From Phoronis australis (taxonomy: Eukaryota; Phoronida; Phoronidae), in NCBI GenBank assembly GCA_002633005.1, contig NMRA01000251.1:60486-124485 (forward strand): a DNA stretch of 64,000 bases, in the 5' to 3' direction. A program made the translations under genes and the position numbers. The notes beneath the pieces are model-generated. The model saw nothing but the letters and a program-made list of their open reading frames with translations. It did not search any database and was not told where the DNA came from. Shown here one piece after another: positions 11,908-24,000 of the stretch (within the stretch, counting starts at the first letter, position 1; every line of letters starts with the position of its first letter).

Positions 11908-12857
11908 TAGGCGGATTTAGGGAGGGGGCAGGAGGCCCCCCCCCCTGGGCTGCCGCAAAAAATTAAACAGCAAGAGCGTAGGGAAATGTTGAGTTTATTA
12001 ATTAACCCCGGTAATTAAAATTATACGGATGAAACAACATTTAAATGTGTGCTGTTTTAGTGTTTGGGGGGGGGGCTCAGATTCAATTTCAAGTGTCAAA
12101 TTCGTAACGGAACTATGGCTAAGTTTAGGCTCTCCCGCGATATCCCAGGAGACCAGCAGTGGCGCTGCGCACTACGGCTCCGTTTCCGTTGTCTTCTCCA
12201 CTGTGCAATGAAGAAAATTTACTTCATTTCTTAAAGAAAATGGAACATGAGTGACGATGAAAAAACAGAAGCTGCTGGTAAGATGTGAATTTTAATCGAA
12301 GCCTTAGTGAATCACTCAGAAACCATAATTCTCTCTTTGTCAAACCTTAACTTAAGACGATTTCCAAAGCAATCCCGTCATTATTGCCAACACGAAAAAC
12401 GGATTTGGTCTTTTGGGCATTTGGAGACTATTTTAAATACAACAAAAATTTGTTAAGAACCGATTGTACAAAATATAAAACGTGTAATAAGCATTACAAA
12501 AAGAAGTAGGTTTCGCGCGCAAACGCTGTGGACCGTAAACAAGTAGGTATAGAAGTAGTAGTTAAATCGTGGTGGTGTAGTGGTAAACCACGCGCGCTCT
12601 ATTCGCCAGGTTGTGAGTTCGAGTCTCTGGTTCCTTGCACTTTTCCTGTTTGACACGTTCTCCGTTTTTTTTTTGCCTTTTTTCTTGGATAATACTTCAG
12701 GAATCAAGGAAAATGCTTGATTTTTAGAGGAAAAAACAGAAAAATTTCCTGACCTCCCCCCATTCGGTGCTATGCGCATCTACAATCGTGGTTTGGGCAA
12801 ATGCTTACAGTCGGACAAAATGTTGCCCCCCCTTGCGATATCCTAGGTCCGCCACTG
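11908..12857. mobile_element. possible ~950 bp element with GGCGGA-type ends
   Basis: The left end AGGCGGATTTAGG (about 11909) and the reverse-complemented right end CAGTGGCGGACCTAGG (about 12842-12857) are similar inverted ends, both next to G/C homopolymers. The interior holds no transposase. It contains a tRNA-like stretch near 12568-12632. The pairing of these ends is inference. Confidence 0.3.
12568..12632 (+). repeat. tRNA-derived (SINE-like) pol III promoter remnant
   Basis: TGGTGTAGTGG fits a tRNA A box and GAGTTCGAGTCTC fits a B box, at about tRNA spacing. The acceptor and anticodon stems do not pair, so this is not a functional tRNA but resembles a tRNA-derived SINE head. Confidence 0.4.
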
Positions 12858-12921
12858 TGAAGAACGCCCGAGACGCTTCGGGTGTTGATTAATTTCATTA
12901 AAATGCCATTAGGTGGCGCAG

Positions 12922-13109
12922 ATTGTGGTCCAGCCCAACTCACGTTCTGACGACGGGAAAGGCCTCGTCGTGGAAAGATTTTGCCAAATTTCACGAAAAT
13001 CCGCCATCAGATTCTGAATATACAAAACTGGGAGTAGTCCTAGATACAAAGGCAAACGTACCAGGCACAACGGTTGACGGATCCATCCGACAGAAGTTAT
13101 CATTAGATG
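12922..13109 (+). CDS. possible coding exon, unrecognised
   Basis: A splice-acceptor-like GGTGGCGCAG precedes an open frame of hydrophilic, coding-like composition (SSWKDFAKFHENPPSDSEY, then TKLGVVLDTK and SIRQKLSLDDV). The frame runs on into a miniature palindromic element at 13127, so the true end is probably a donor or a lost stop near 13108. A second frame (IVVQPNSRSDDGKG to a stop) is also open from the same acceptor. No family is recognised and no partner exon of matching phase was found. Confidence 0.28.
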
Positions 13110-13126
13110 ACGTGATAATCATAATC

Positions 13127-13248
13127 ATGGGCGGCGCAGTAGCCCCCACTTTTGTGTAGTGCGCCGCCCATGGTCACATAGGCGGCGCAGCATAGGGACC
13201 TGGGGGGCTATAGGCCCTCCCCACTTATTTCAATGCTGAGCCGCCCAT
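13127..13248. mobile_element. tandem pair of miniature palindromic elements (ATGGGCGGCGCA ends)
   Basis: 13127-13171 and 13178-13248 each begin ATRGGCGGCGCAG and end with the inverted GCGCCGCCCAT or GAGCCGCCCAT. The longer copy has the core GGGGGGCTATAGG. The same arrangement, again two units in tandem, occurs at 53403-53542. It is a non-autonomous, MITE-like family. Confidence 0.7.
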
Positions 13249-13581
13249 GATATTGTAGTATTACCACGTTCATCACTAGAACAAGTGCTGCACACAGATC
13301 ATGCAAGGGCGGTGAACTGAGGAACCACCTGGGAATGCAAAAACAACAAAACTTTCACTTAAGTGCCAAAACACTGCCAACTTCTGTGTAGCCAAAAACG
13401 TAGTCGCAGCGGGCCTGCGTTGACACGATGTTGCAACTCTATATGGGTAAGATCGAGGACTTTCTCACCGAATAAACCACTTTACATAGGTCACGTGTGT
13501 GCAACGACGTGTCCGGCATGTCGAATGCTTACACCGTGGCTTTCCTAACTGAAGTGTAGTTGTCAGGTAGCCTGCACTCAC

Positions 13582-13765
13582 CAGGATTACCTGTTTCAGC
13601 CCACTAGCTGACACGCACCGGGTCGTATTGGTGTCAGGGTTCGAGCTATTTGCTGCCGGGCCCAACGGGCCAGATACTTGAAGACATGTATGAGACCACA
13701 TCCACGTGAAACGGTTTGCTGGCCCGGCGGCCGCAAATCCAGCGACTTCAGCTCTGGCCCTTTCG
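13582..13765 (-). CDS. possible exon of an extracellular loop, tetraspan-like
   Basis: On the - strand an acceptor (ACAATACAATACAG) opens a frame reading AAFERARAEVAGFAAAG, then NRFTWMWSHTCLQVSG, two N-glycosylation-type sites (NSS, NTT), a second Cys (TTRC) and SASGLKQVIL before a strong donor (CTG|GTGAGT, GT complementary to 13580-13581). The Trp followed by two Cys resembles the first loop of claudin/PMP22-type tetraspans, and a - strand membrane-span exon lies just upstream (14160-14305). That grouping is inference; the loop could belong to another secreted or membrane protein. Confidence 0.35.
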
Positions 13766-13864
13766 AACGCTGCGTACTGTATTGTATTGTTGCACCGGAA
13801 CGACTCTTGCACGCCACCGTGGCGTCAGTGCCACGACTCACTTATTAAAAAGCGCCCAGTCATA

Positions 13865-14340
13865 ACAGCGTTCTGTCGTTCAGTAACTTTTCCAGACGTG
13901 GGGGGGGGGTGCTGAACGTGCGATAACATCTGACTCCTTTGTTAACTGCCCACCACAGTTTTTTGAGCCGTATGGCAAGCAGGCCAATTATCTCCCAGGC
14001 TTCAAAGGGTTGCTGAAACCTGGCAGAATAGATTGTCTTAACTTCTGTTGTAATAGGGCAATTTTGGTGATTCAAAAACTAAACATGATCAGCATTTGAC
14101 AAGGAATTCAGAAATGCTATAGGTTTAGGTTCAAATATGTCATAACATAACTTTCATTTTGAGCAGCACGATCTGATCGGAGATTAGAGCAATTATCGAA
14201 CAAAAGAGAGCCAGCCCACCAACCATGAATGCCAGAGTGGAGTTAATCTGTCGTGTAAGGTATTGGCTACAGGGATAAACTTCCCAACTTTTTGTTGGGC
14301 TAGAATCGAACCGTGAAGTTGGGAGCAACAGGAAAACGCC
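13865..14340. repeat. segmental duplication, copy 2 (partner 11112-11660)
   Basis: This is the second copy of the segment described at 11112. It lacks the ~105 bp palindrome-led insertion and has a G run (13901-13909) where copy 1 has GAGG. Confidence 0.75.
14160..14305 (-). CDS. possible membrane-span exon, copy 2
   Basis: On the - strand this encodes SQYLTRQINSTLAFMVGG followed by LALFCSIIALISDQIV, one clear transmembrane helix with a preceding hydrophilic stretch. A CCTGTAG acceptor candidate lies just in front. It is a near duplicate of 11500-11640. It could be TM1 of a tetraspan whose loop exon is 13582-13765. No exact donor was settled. Confidence 0.35.
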
Positions 14341-14613
14341 GTAATGTCACACCGTCATCTGGGCGAAGGGGTATAACATGGGGGGTGGGCATATAATGCT
14401 GTACCCGAATGAAGGCGTACATCCAACCCAGTCACCGCCGATTTCATCCCTTCTCATATGTCTCTCCAGTATTTAAATACCCCGCTGCAGATTTTGCTAT
14501 TGTTCTTGTCCCACAAGTTGATTTCATTGTTGCTCGAATCGTCGTCACGGTGGGGGGCCGGGGTGTTCTCCGTCATATTCAGAATGAACGCGGTACTCGC
14601 GAATAAAAACCAA

Positions 14614-14730
14614 GACATATATCTATATGTATATAATATATGTATTATAATAATATATAAGAATAATAACCAGATGATTAATACAAACCCATGCTTTCTA
14701 TACTATGAATTTATAATACCGTGTATATAT
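14614..14730. repeat. AT-rich low-complexity stretch
   Basis: Runs of ATAT, TATAATA and ATAATAATAT, with no coding signal. Confidence 0.7.
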
Positions 14731-17700
14731 AACAATGCCCTGAAATATATGGCACTAACATAATAGTTACAAACGCCACCTGGTGGCAGTCATCCATAAC
14801 ACAATGCATTGATTCGGCTTCTATCACATAACCTTTAAAAAATACATTTTGCAATTCCCACCATCAAGATATCAACCAACACTTCTACACTTATATATAC
14901 TGAATACAAAATCGATATGCGCCTGTACCGTTGAACAGTCAACCGAGAATTCAACACGATAGGAGTAACTGACGTCACAAAAATATGTGGCAAAACACAT
15001 TGCACATTGTTTTGGGCCTAACACCATCCGATCCAACAATTTAAAGAAGCCACTAATGAAGCTGTCTCCAGTCAAACATTTTAGTTTCGATTTGCAACAT
15101 TTGTCAATAGATCAGCCAGAAATTGTTCCCTACAAACATTAGAAGTTATTTCTGCGTTTTTTTGGAAATCACGGTTAGTTCGATTAATAAATGCTTTGCC
15201 TAGTAGACCAGGCGGGTTAGGCTCACCATTTGACAGCAGAGACAAAACTTTCCGTATTTAACCATACATGTATACCAGTTTTCCCACATCCAGGAATCAA
15301 TCCTAGTATCTGAGAAACAACTGGCGATAAGTTTTACAACGGTCTCAAGCAAAAGTTGTTTTTGACATGATGGACAGGGTGAGGTCAATTGTCATTGGAT
15401 AATAAGTCACTACCCAGAATGCTGTCTGTAAAAGAAGTCAGTACAGCACACTCTGTTGTCAGAACAGCAAATTGAAAGCTGTGAGACATTCTTGAAAATA
15501 TGCATCAAGCGAGATTGTTTTTTGCAACACGGGATCTTTTATTAAAGGGACTGAGACAGGGCGAAAACTTCAAAAACTAGTTGCCGTGCAAAAGTTTCGG
15601 TATCCTGAACTCAGGGTACTGAGTCATGTATTTGAATGTGGCGTTCAAATACATGCAGTTAAATGTAGGTCACTTAGGTGCGTGTGTAGCAGGATAGAAC
15701 TGAAGAATTGTCGCCATTAAGTCCAAGACTGAGGGTAACACTACACTGCCACCTAGCGAACTGTGCAAAGATAAAAGGCCGCAAAGATAAAAGGCCAATA
15801 AGACATCTCCAACAGCAATAGTTCTAGGAGCACATCAAACACACACAGAGATATTAAGTAAACACACAAAATATCACATTTTACGAAAGGAGCACCGGAT
15901 CCAAGCTGGCAACTGGAATAATGTAGAATTAATCTGATTGATGTTCAACAAGAATCCCAATCTATTGCTACAAAACTACAACTAAACCGCCAAATAAATC
16001 AGCCAAGAAGGTCGTCTAACTCAGGCATTGATTTTGAAAACAATCACTGCATTTCTCGCCATTCTGAACGCTATTCACCTGCAAATTTTTATCAGGTATC
16101 AGCAAGTGAACCCAAGACAGGAGATCAGGTGCACTCACAAAGACATCATATTGGCAGATGAGCTAGTTAGTTTCAGAATGCACCGAACACTGGATTTTTG
16201 GAAGATCACAACAGACCACCACACCCAAAAGAGCTTGAGCACCAGTTATTGAATCAATGCTTAGCCTCCTAATGAGAAGGCAACATTCACACGAAAGCAT
16301 TTTCGGAGGACCGAGGCCATGTGAACGCTACATTAAACCAAACCATTGCATACTTGTACATGCGAGAATTTTTCCTAGCATTATAGATGATACAACAGAT
16401 GTAGACATGTTACAAAAGCATACAACAATACAATTCCAATGTTTTGTCCCTGCATATAAAAACCCCACTGTCCCTTCACAGCTAAAAGCAATGTTCTGCA
16501 GCACATACTCAAACAGATCAGCAGTAGCCACTGACCAATTATCTTTGACAAAACACAATGAACAACACTTAACTGTTTGCACCAGCAATTGCTCGCAAAA
16601 CTGTTTTATCCTATCAGTAACTATTACTTACGAATAGGGGTATTTCACTCTGAAGCATAAAAAAGCTTAAACTGATATTTTTGAAATCTAAGCCAAAGTC
16701 ACACCATCACAACTTACAGCCACGTTGAGCTATGGAGCATTCCAACCATGATAGTCTGTGGTCAACACAGCAAGATAACTTCACAGTATATCGGTGATTA
16801 ACTGTGAGTTTGGAATTTCGTTGGGTAAGCCGAACTTCATTGTCAACTAACTGAATACAAACTCAACATTGGTCCACGTTTGTGCAAGATCTTTTACACC
16901 CATGAGTGTCTAGTCAAAGTTGGCATGTGACGACCCTAGATTCAAGATACAAACTCGACTAAAACCTTGAAATTTAAAGAACACACTTGAACTAATTGCT
17001 GCCATGCAGGGGTCAACAAGTGCAAACTTGGATGAGATAGTCGTCCAAGTAAACTATAATGTATTTCAACTCAGAATGATGTGCTCGTATCTTCAAGTCG
17101 CACAAAAGTAGAAGGGATAATGCTCAATTTCGAGCGCAGAAAGTAAACCCACACGGGCCCTGAAGCGATAGCGACGTGTATCGACAAAATTCTTAATTTG
17201 ATTAAAATCTTGATAGCATCACTGTGACTAGCCACCTTCCTGACAAAGCACTACAGTTCTTGAGCCAAGTACAACCACGAGATACAGTAGCACACTATAG
17301 ACAATAGTGTGACGGTCTGATTCAGGCTTAAGAGTACTACATGAACGTAGCTTCACAAACTTGTGTCAAATACAGCATTGCAGTACAGACCATGCTAAAA
17401 TGACACAGAAAATGACACGGAAATTTTTGCATCATAAAAATACTGAAAAATTTAACAAAAACGAGGTCATCCACTTTTCCCTCATACGTCCGCATGGACC
17501 TGGACAAAAAATTGACATTCTTTATAGAGACAAAAGAATTCTTAGAACACCCACTATGCAAAATCAAATCTAAAAACTCAGTGGTTGCAGTACATTGTTT
17601 TGCTGGCACAGGTAAACCCCAATGTGTAAACGGCAGAGTGTTTTAGGTGCAATAAACTGGCAGTCACCAGCACTGATTTCAAAGAATGCGTGGCAGACAA

Positions 17701-18024
17701 TTGTGAGATATGGTGATTTGCACCAAAATCAGAAAATACGGATTCCCTTCATTAATAAGTCTGGTGAAAGGTAATAAACTTGAGGAATCTAACCTAACCA
17801 ACAATATTACCAAAAATACAAATTCTGGCAATGAAACCAGTAATGTCCCTTATATTTGAAAAAAATGCGCCAGCCTCAAAGAGAAAATTTTCCACGCGAA
17901 TGACTGCCAATGAGTTGTGGCTGAGTAATATGTGGTGGTTTCCTTGACTGATTAATATTATGCAGAGAAATAACGGTGGGATGGAATCAGAGACCACCGA
18001 CATACGGCACCCCCTGGTGGTGAA
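14731..18024. other. 3' flank and presumed 3' UTR of RMDN; no other gene seen
   Basis: This lies directly downstream (on the - strand) of the RMDN stop codon. A 126-codon + frame at 16257-16637 has no recognisable domain. The poly(A) site could not be fixed. A perfect 12 bp hairpin sits at 15625-15655, and AAAGATAAAAGGCC occurs twice in tandem near 15766-15795. Confidence 0.5.
15625..15655. repeat. perfect hairpin, 12 bp stem, 7 nt loop
   Basis: CATGTATTTGAA, loop TGTGGCG, then TTCAAATACATG. It lies in the presumed 3' flank of RMDN. Confidence 0.8.
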
Positions 18025-18075
18025 TTATGAGTATCGGCTAAGCAGCTGTTTCACTTCCTTCTGTGAGACTTCATC
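18025..18075 (-). CDS. RMDN: RMDN exon 9, stop codon
   Basis: The acceptor TTTCCAG (complement of 18076-18082) precedes the coding run DEVSQKEVKQLLSRYS and TAA (complement of 18025-18027). Confidence 0.85.
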   Translation of the reverse strand, partial: DEVSQKEVKQLLSRYS

Positions 18076-21000
18076 CTGGAAAGAACAAAATGCAGAAATG
18101 TGCCGTGTTAACCACAAAGAGAGTGAAAAACCAGGTTGTTTTTAGAGGTCAGTTAGCATTATGGTTATGTTTCATCACACGTCTGTTTCAAAATGAATGT
18201 CTGCTTTGCAGCACACGCTAGACGTTTCGAGACCCAATATTCATTGTCATGGTAACCAACTGCCATGACTGGAGTCTGGAAATGACAAGAAATTCGCAAG
18301 AAAAAAATGTGACCCAATCAAAGTTATAGGCAAGTTATACTCTTCCTGTTGTCTCAAAAACTGCCTTAGTTTTAACATTAAGCAAATTTCAAAATGAACA
18401 GGGCTGCGTCAAAATTTGATGAAGTTTCAATGCACAAAATCTTTGCCAAATATCTATTTCTTTTTCATTATATCCGGTTTCAACTCTTGACAAAATCTTG
18501 ACAAGTGTACCTCTTTTCACTTTGTCAAAATCGGGAGAAATTACAGTTTGTTAGTAGTTTTCAAAATAAATTGAATAATGTCAGTTTCTAACTCAAATCC
18601 GTGACTAAATATTCATTTCTTGTTGTCTAGAATCGGTTTCAATTCAAACAAAATCTCAAATTTGTTGTACTTTGAGCCAATGACACAAATGGTTTAAGAA
18701 AGACATGCACAAATACTTACATCACGTGACCTATTGGGTAATCTATTAGCTTTCTTCAAGAAGACAACTGCCGAGTCATATTTCTTCATTTCAACATAAC
18801 ACTGCAAGCATAACAACGTGAGTGCAGACTTAACACTATATTAAAAAACAACGTCTTCACAAACACACACCTAAAAGTTTCAAATGGTGGCTAAGCCAGT
18901 GTCTCAATTTCGAACAAAAACAGTTGCCATAAAACCCCCATTTATTTAGAAGGGGTTTTAGAACGACTTACAACACTGTGTGAATGGCACAATTTCTCAA
19001 ACACGCTGTTTCTAGTTACGAGCTGTGATGCAGGACTTGAAAATAGTAAAGTAATGAGTTGATGGCACTTATCTTTAATGGAAACATGTCATTGAGAAAA
19101 TGAAATTCCATTTGTCTCCCACATTGCGTCCTTAAGAAGTGAGATTTCACCATAGTACAGGTTTAAAATAATTACATCAGTGTTCTGATATCTTTCTAGG
19201 GTAAAGTTTATCTCCGTGCAAAAGTCAAGCATAGCATACGTCTGACAATAAAAACCTCAGATATACATCCTTTTTGGCGTTTTCTGGGCTTAACCCCAAT
19301 TATTGTATGTAAGTCGTAACAAAAATTAAAACTAAGTAATGGAAGGACATGTACAGTATAGTTTATTGTATTACCTAAGATTAGAAGAAAAATTATAGTT
19401 CTGAGTTTTCAATAACATAAAATTTTACTGTTGCACGCTATTGTGTTTTAAATTGAAGAAATGGCAATAGACACTTTCAAGGGTTACGCTTTCCTTCACT
19501 GGTTATCAAAATCAAGTGCCCTTATAAGTCACTATTGCCGAAGATATTTTACTGAACTGAATTTACAAGCAAAACCAAGCTGTGTAACATTAATTTGGTC
19601 TAAGTTCCTCAGAGATCTTATCCAAGAGACCTCACACCAAACCTTTGAACACAAATGCTGGAAACAGACACTGAGCAATCGATATCGAAAAATTTACTGC
19701 AACGCAGCCTGAGAATTGCTTCATAGGTCCGTCATCACAGGTTATTCGAAATTTAGAGTATAACTGACCTTAGCAACATAGAGGTAGTTGTCTTTAAGTT
19801 TGCCATCGTCATTCGTCAAGCCTTCTTTCGTGCGTAACCTGTCACTCTGAAGCAGTGAAATGGAATTTTGTTTCAGATGCAAACGAAAAGTAACCAGAGC
19901 ACTACAATGTTTTTATTTCAAAGGACACTAAACCATGTTTTGATGATTTCAACCAATTCTCATACCTGCTAACGATTCCTTGGCATCAATCTTGAAAAAT
20001 CCCTATCTCACATAATGGGACATTTTAGTCTTAGTGGGTGGTCTTCTCTTACAGTTTCCGTGTAATTCCCTGAAAGCGTAGGTCACGCTTGTCCATTTAG
20101 CAGACTTTGAAAGGAGTTTTCAAATATTCCTCTAAACTTTCGAGGGCTGTTGAGGGCTAAAAAGCATTATTTGTTTCAAACTGGGTAGGCAAGTCATTTT
20201 TAACATCTGTTAATTGGTCAAAACTGGGTTTCGTATCCTTTTAAGTTGCATAACTTATTTAAGTCAATACAATAGATTAGCCGTATGGCAGTGCTGAGAC
20301 AGAAGGGATATAGGTTCGCTAGGAAAGTAAAGATGAAACCTTGAAAACACAATCACAATTACCATCGTGGATATTGTAACAAGCATAGAAAATATAATAA
20401 TATAAGATACTTTAAAATAGCAAAATTTAATTTTGTATTAATTTAGTTTTTCAAACCTTGACAAAGTTACTGAGGGCATCGTTGATGGTGGCTGACAAAG
20501 GCTTGCCCAGCATGGTAGATGCTACCCTCCTCTCAATCCAACTCAACATGTAAACCTGTTGGTGAATACATATCCATGAAAACAATGACCTTCATGCCTG
20601 CTCGTGTAACAGTCTTTATTTCACACACACATTGCTTACATCATGGTTGCCATGTGCAACGACAGGCTGATGTTCTGCGCTCATTTTCGTGACAAGTGAC
20701 CTGAGGCTCAAGTCTGAACACTGCATAAAATTGTTGATCATCTGAAATATAACTGCTCAAAGAAAAATTTGGCTTAACAGTTTCATTCTAATTTATCTTA
20801 ATTAATTGCAGTTGGCTGCTTTGACCCAAATAAACCACTCAATAAAAGTTTAGGTAATTTTTACCACTTGATGGGATTGTGCATTTGATTGCTCACATCT
20901 CATTGTATATGCTCCAGTTGAAGATCTCAGAACAGATATTTTTGGAATATAATTAATCGCTTAGTCACATGGCATGTGAGCTGAGCACATGACCCAGGCT

Positions 21001-24000
21001 CAAACTACAGTGTCATGCAAGCAATCTACAGCTGCCCCTGCGAAACTGAGCATACAACAGGTGTGCCACAGTGTGCAGTGAGCTTTAGAGGATGAGACCC
21101 CATCAGCTGAACACAATATCACTTTGGTCTTTGAGCAATAATAAAGATTATGTACTCAGTGCAAAATTACCACTTTATGTGTAGGAAGTTTTCAAACGCT
21201 AAGTTGACCACAGAAACGTGCTATTCATGAGTATGGGTCAAAACCAATGTCTGAATAAAAACACACAATGACTGATCTTAATTTGTACACGTTACACAAA
21301 TGTCACTTTGATTAATACACTCGTCTACCCCCCTAGGAAATAAATTCAAATTTCAAGTTTCTTTAAACTCTTCATGCCTCTGTGATCAACGGTCAAAAAT
21401 AAAAAAATTTCCAATTGCGCAAATTAACTTCAGTGAAAATAACTTTAAAATATCTAAATGATTCTCAAATCAAGTTTGTGTGGTGAGTGAGCATGATTCA
21501 ACCTAAAGTAGTTACAAACCTTGTAACACCATCGCCCCAGCATATAATACAGGGTTGGATCTTCTGGCTTCAGTTTGATGGCTTTCTCTAGGTTATCCTG
21601 GTTAAACAACACAGAAAATGAATTAACCATCGGGGACAGCAGGAAGCTATTAGAAAGGGCAATTATAAGTCGGATATAAGGTACCAAGATTTTGAGAACC
21701 AGTTTGATATCCATTCTTCAGTGGAGAAAACTGGTTGTACATGCACGTTATATCTGGTGGATACTGTTAGAAAAGCCTTGGGCTTCCTCTATACATCAAT
21801 ACTTGATGATGGTCTCCTGCACCTTACTACACATGGGCCTATGACAAGCCTGGAGTAATTCGTCATATTTATTGTAAAGCCTCCTCAATGGGAGAACCGA
21901 CTTAAAAACAAAGAGATGAAGAGTCAAAAAACAAAAGAATTTAGAAAACCTAAAATACATTAGTCGGGAGAGTAAATTTCAGGAACTCACGAAAGCATCT
22001 AAAATTTCCTCTCCCTCTCCTTCTCCCTCTCTCTACCTTTCCCTCATTTCAGGAACAGTACACCAAAGTAAAAATATTGTCCTCCACATATATGTAAGCC
22101 GTTTGTACTTGTCTATGAGCACATAATAAAGTCACGTGTATGTCTAGAATTGACACACAAGTAGTATGAAAAATGTCAAAAATAATTTTGAGTTCGATTT
22201 CGAGTACAAAATAGGCTATACTACAGGCGCCGGCATGTAACCAAGAAACTTTACAAAAAATGAAGTTTTTGCCATGAAACTGTTAGCACATTGCAGCTTA
22301 GAAACATTTCTTAAATATCACCGTGGCAACACACAATTCAGAGACCTAGTACTTTAGCAGAGGTGTGATAACAGGTGCAGAAATAGTTGTGTGTAGAGGG
22401 GCAGTCCCAACTGAAGCCTTTTCATGAAGGGTAGCCCGAGTTCATGGTAACACACTGTGAATAGGATACAGTGAAGCTACTGACCTTAAACAAAACTCCA
22501 AGTTTGACTTGATCTTTAAGACTTTCGTATTCAACTGTGTTTCCAAGTGCCAACGTATACCTGAAACAAGGAAGAGAAATCAGAACGGTGATAATGGCTC
22601 AAAATAAAATCATGCAGAGAAGAGAAATAACTACGATGAATTGTCCTCCATTTCAAACTCTCTTCAATTAAGAATCCGCTTAAAGTTCAGAGTAGAGATT
22701 CTTCCTTTCTCAACAAACCTCTCATTCATGAAACTCACGTTTTTAAACTTAATAAAACGGTGCTCTTTGCCATAAAGGTTTCAGTAAAAAAAATCAAATT
22801 CAGTTGCAAACGTTTTTACCCAGTAACCTTACACAACAATTGGATAGTCTTAACTTTGGACTCATTGACCTATTTTCATATACGAAAGCAAAACTGAAAT
22901 TTTAAAAACTGCCAAATGACTTCTTTGAAATTTCAAAGGTCTGTATTGAGTGAGTTTGGTGATATTAAAACCTTAAAGCCTAAGAGGAGATTGCCTGGAA
23001 CAACAAATAAACTGTAAGAAGAAAATACCACTAACTTGACGTAAACGCAATAATCAAAACGACTTGGACCTACAGTAAAAATTCTCCAGTTTGGCACAGT
23101 GAAAACTTATTGTTTCCCTCAAAGTGCGAGACTATACCAAATTTCAGAAAAAGGCAATGTTGTCTGTCTTATTTCAGGACAAACGATCATTCACATTAAT
23201 TTTATGGTAGACACTGAGGGAACACGTGAGAACATTTCGTCAAGAGCTGTTTTGAGTGAGCGCAAGTCTATTTTCAGACTCTATTTATACAATTTTCAGT
23301 ATTTGAAAATATGATGGATGCCAAAAATTGTCTTATGTCCTAATCTTCAGTATCGAAAACACAGAATTTTGGCTTCAAACTTTGGAGTCGCAAAATTTTA
23401 GAGACTGCCAAAATTGGAGAATTTTTACCGTTGCAAGAAGAATACAAGAAAAACAGCATAATTGTGCAAAAGCTGCAGACAAAATTTTTAAAGTGCCCTT
23501 ATACTTCTTTTTCCAAGCCAAGGCCTTTAAGACATTTTCAAAGACTTACAATATGACAGTACAATTTAATTTGCTAAAAAAATGGTCACTTGCTGAATTT
23601 TGTCGAAATCTGTCTCTCTTTGCCAATTCATTGCAAGAGCACATGACAGGTGAAAATACTGAGAACTGACCCAGAATTTGTGCTTCAAATTTTGTTGCCG
23701 AAGTTGACTTTTGTCGAATACTACTGCACACGTACAGGAAATAGGGTGCAGAACTTGAACATGGAAAAGCACAATTTTGGTATTTCATATCTTATACGAA
23801 AAAAGTGGATATCACACGGCCACAGTTTGACCTACATCGGTACTATTATAACACATGCATCTGTCAGGGTGGTGATTTACAGGTTTACCTGGCATCTGTT
23901 TTATCTACTCTGTGGTTTTGAGAGTGTCGATTAATTGATAGGTTATCAGTAAGTGGTTAGTAACGCAGATTAAAAAAATAGTTGGCACTTAAACAAGGGC

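Noticed and set aside
12247-12277. First coding exon MSDDEKTEAA before a GTAAGA donor
   Set aside because: Too short to support alone, and no downstream exon of the right phase was found.
12568-12632. Functional tRNA gene
   Set aside because: The A and B boxes are present, but the acceptor, anticodon and T stems do not pair.
16257-16637. 126-codon + strand frame in the 3' flank of RMDN
   Set aside because: Low-complexity composition, an overlapping frame on the other strand and no recognisable domain.
23328-23669. 113-codon + strand frame inside an RMDN intron
   Set aside because: No splice sites of matching phase and no recognised motif; overlapping antisense frames are also open by chance.
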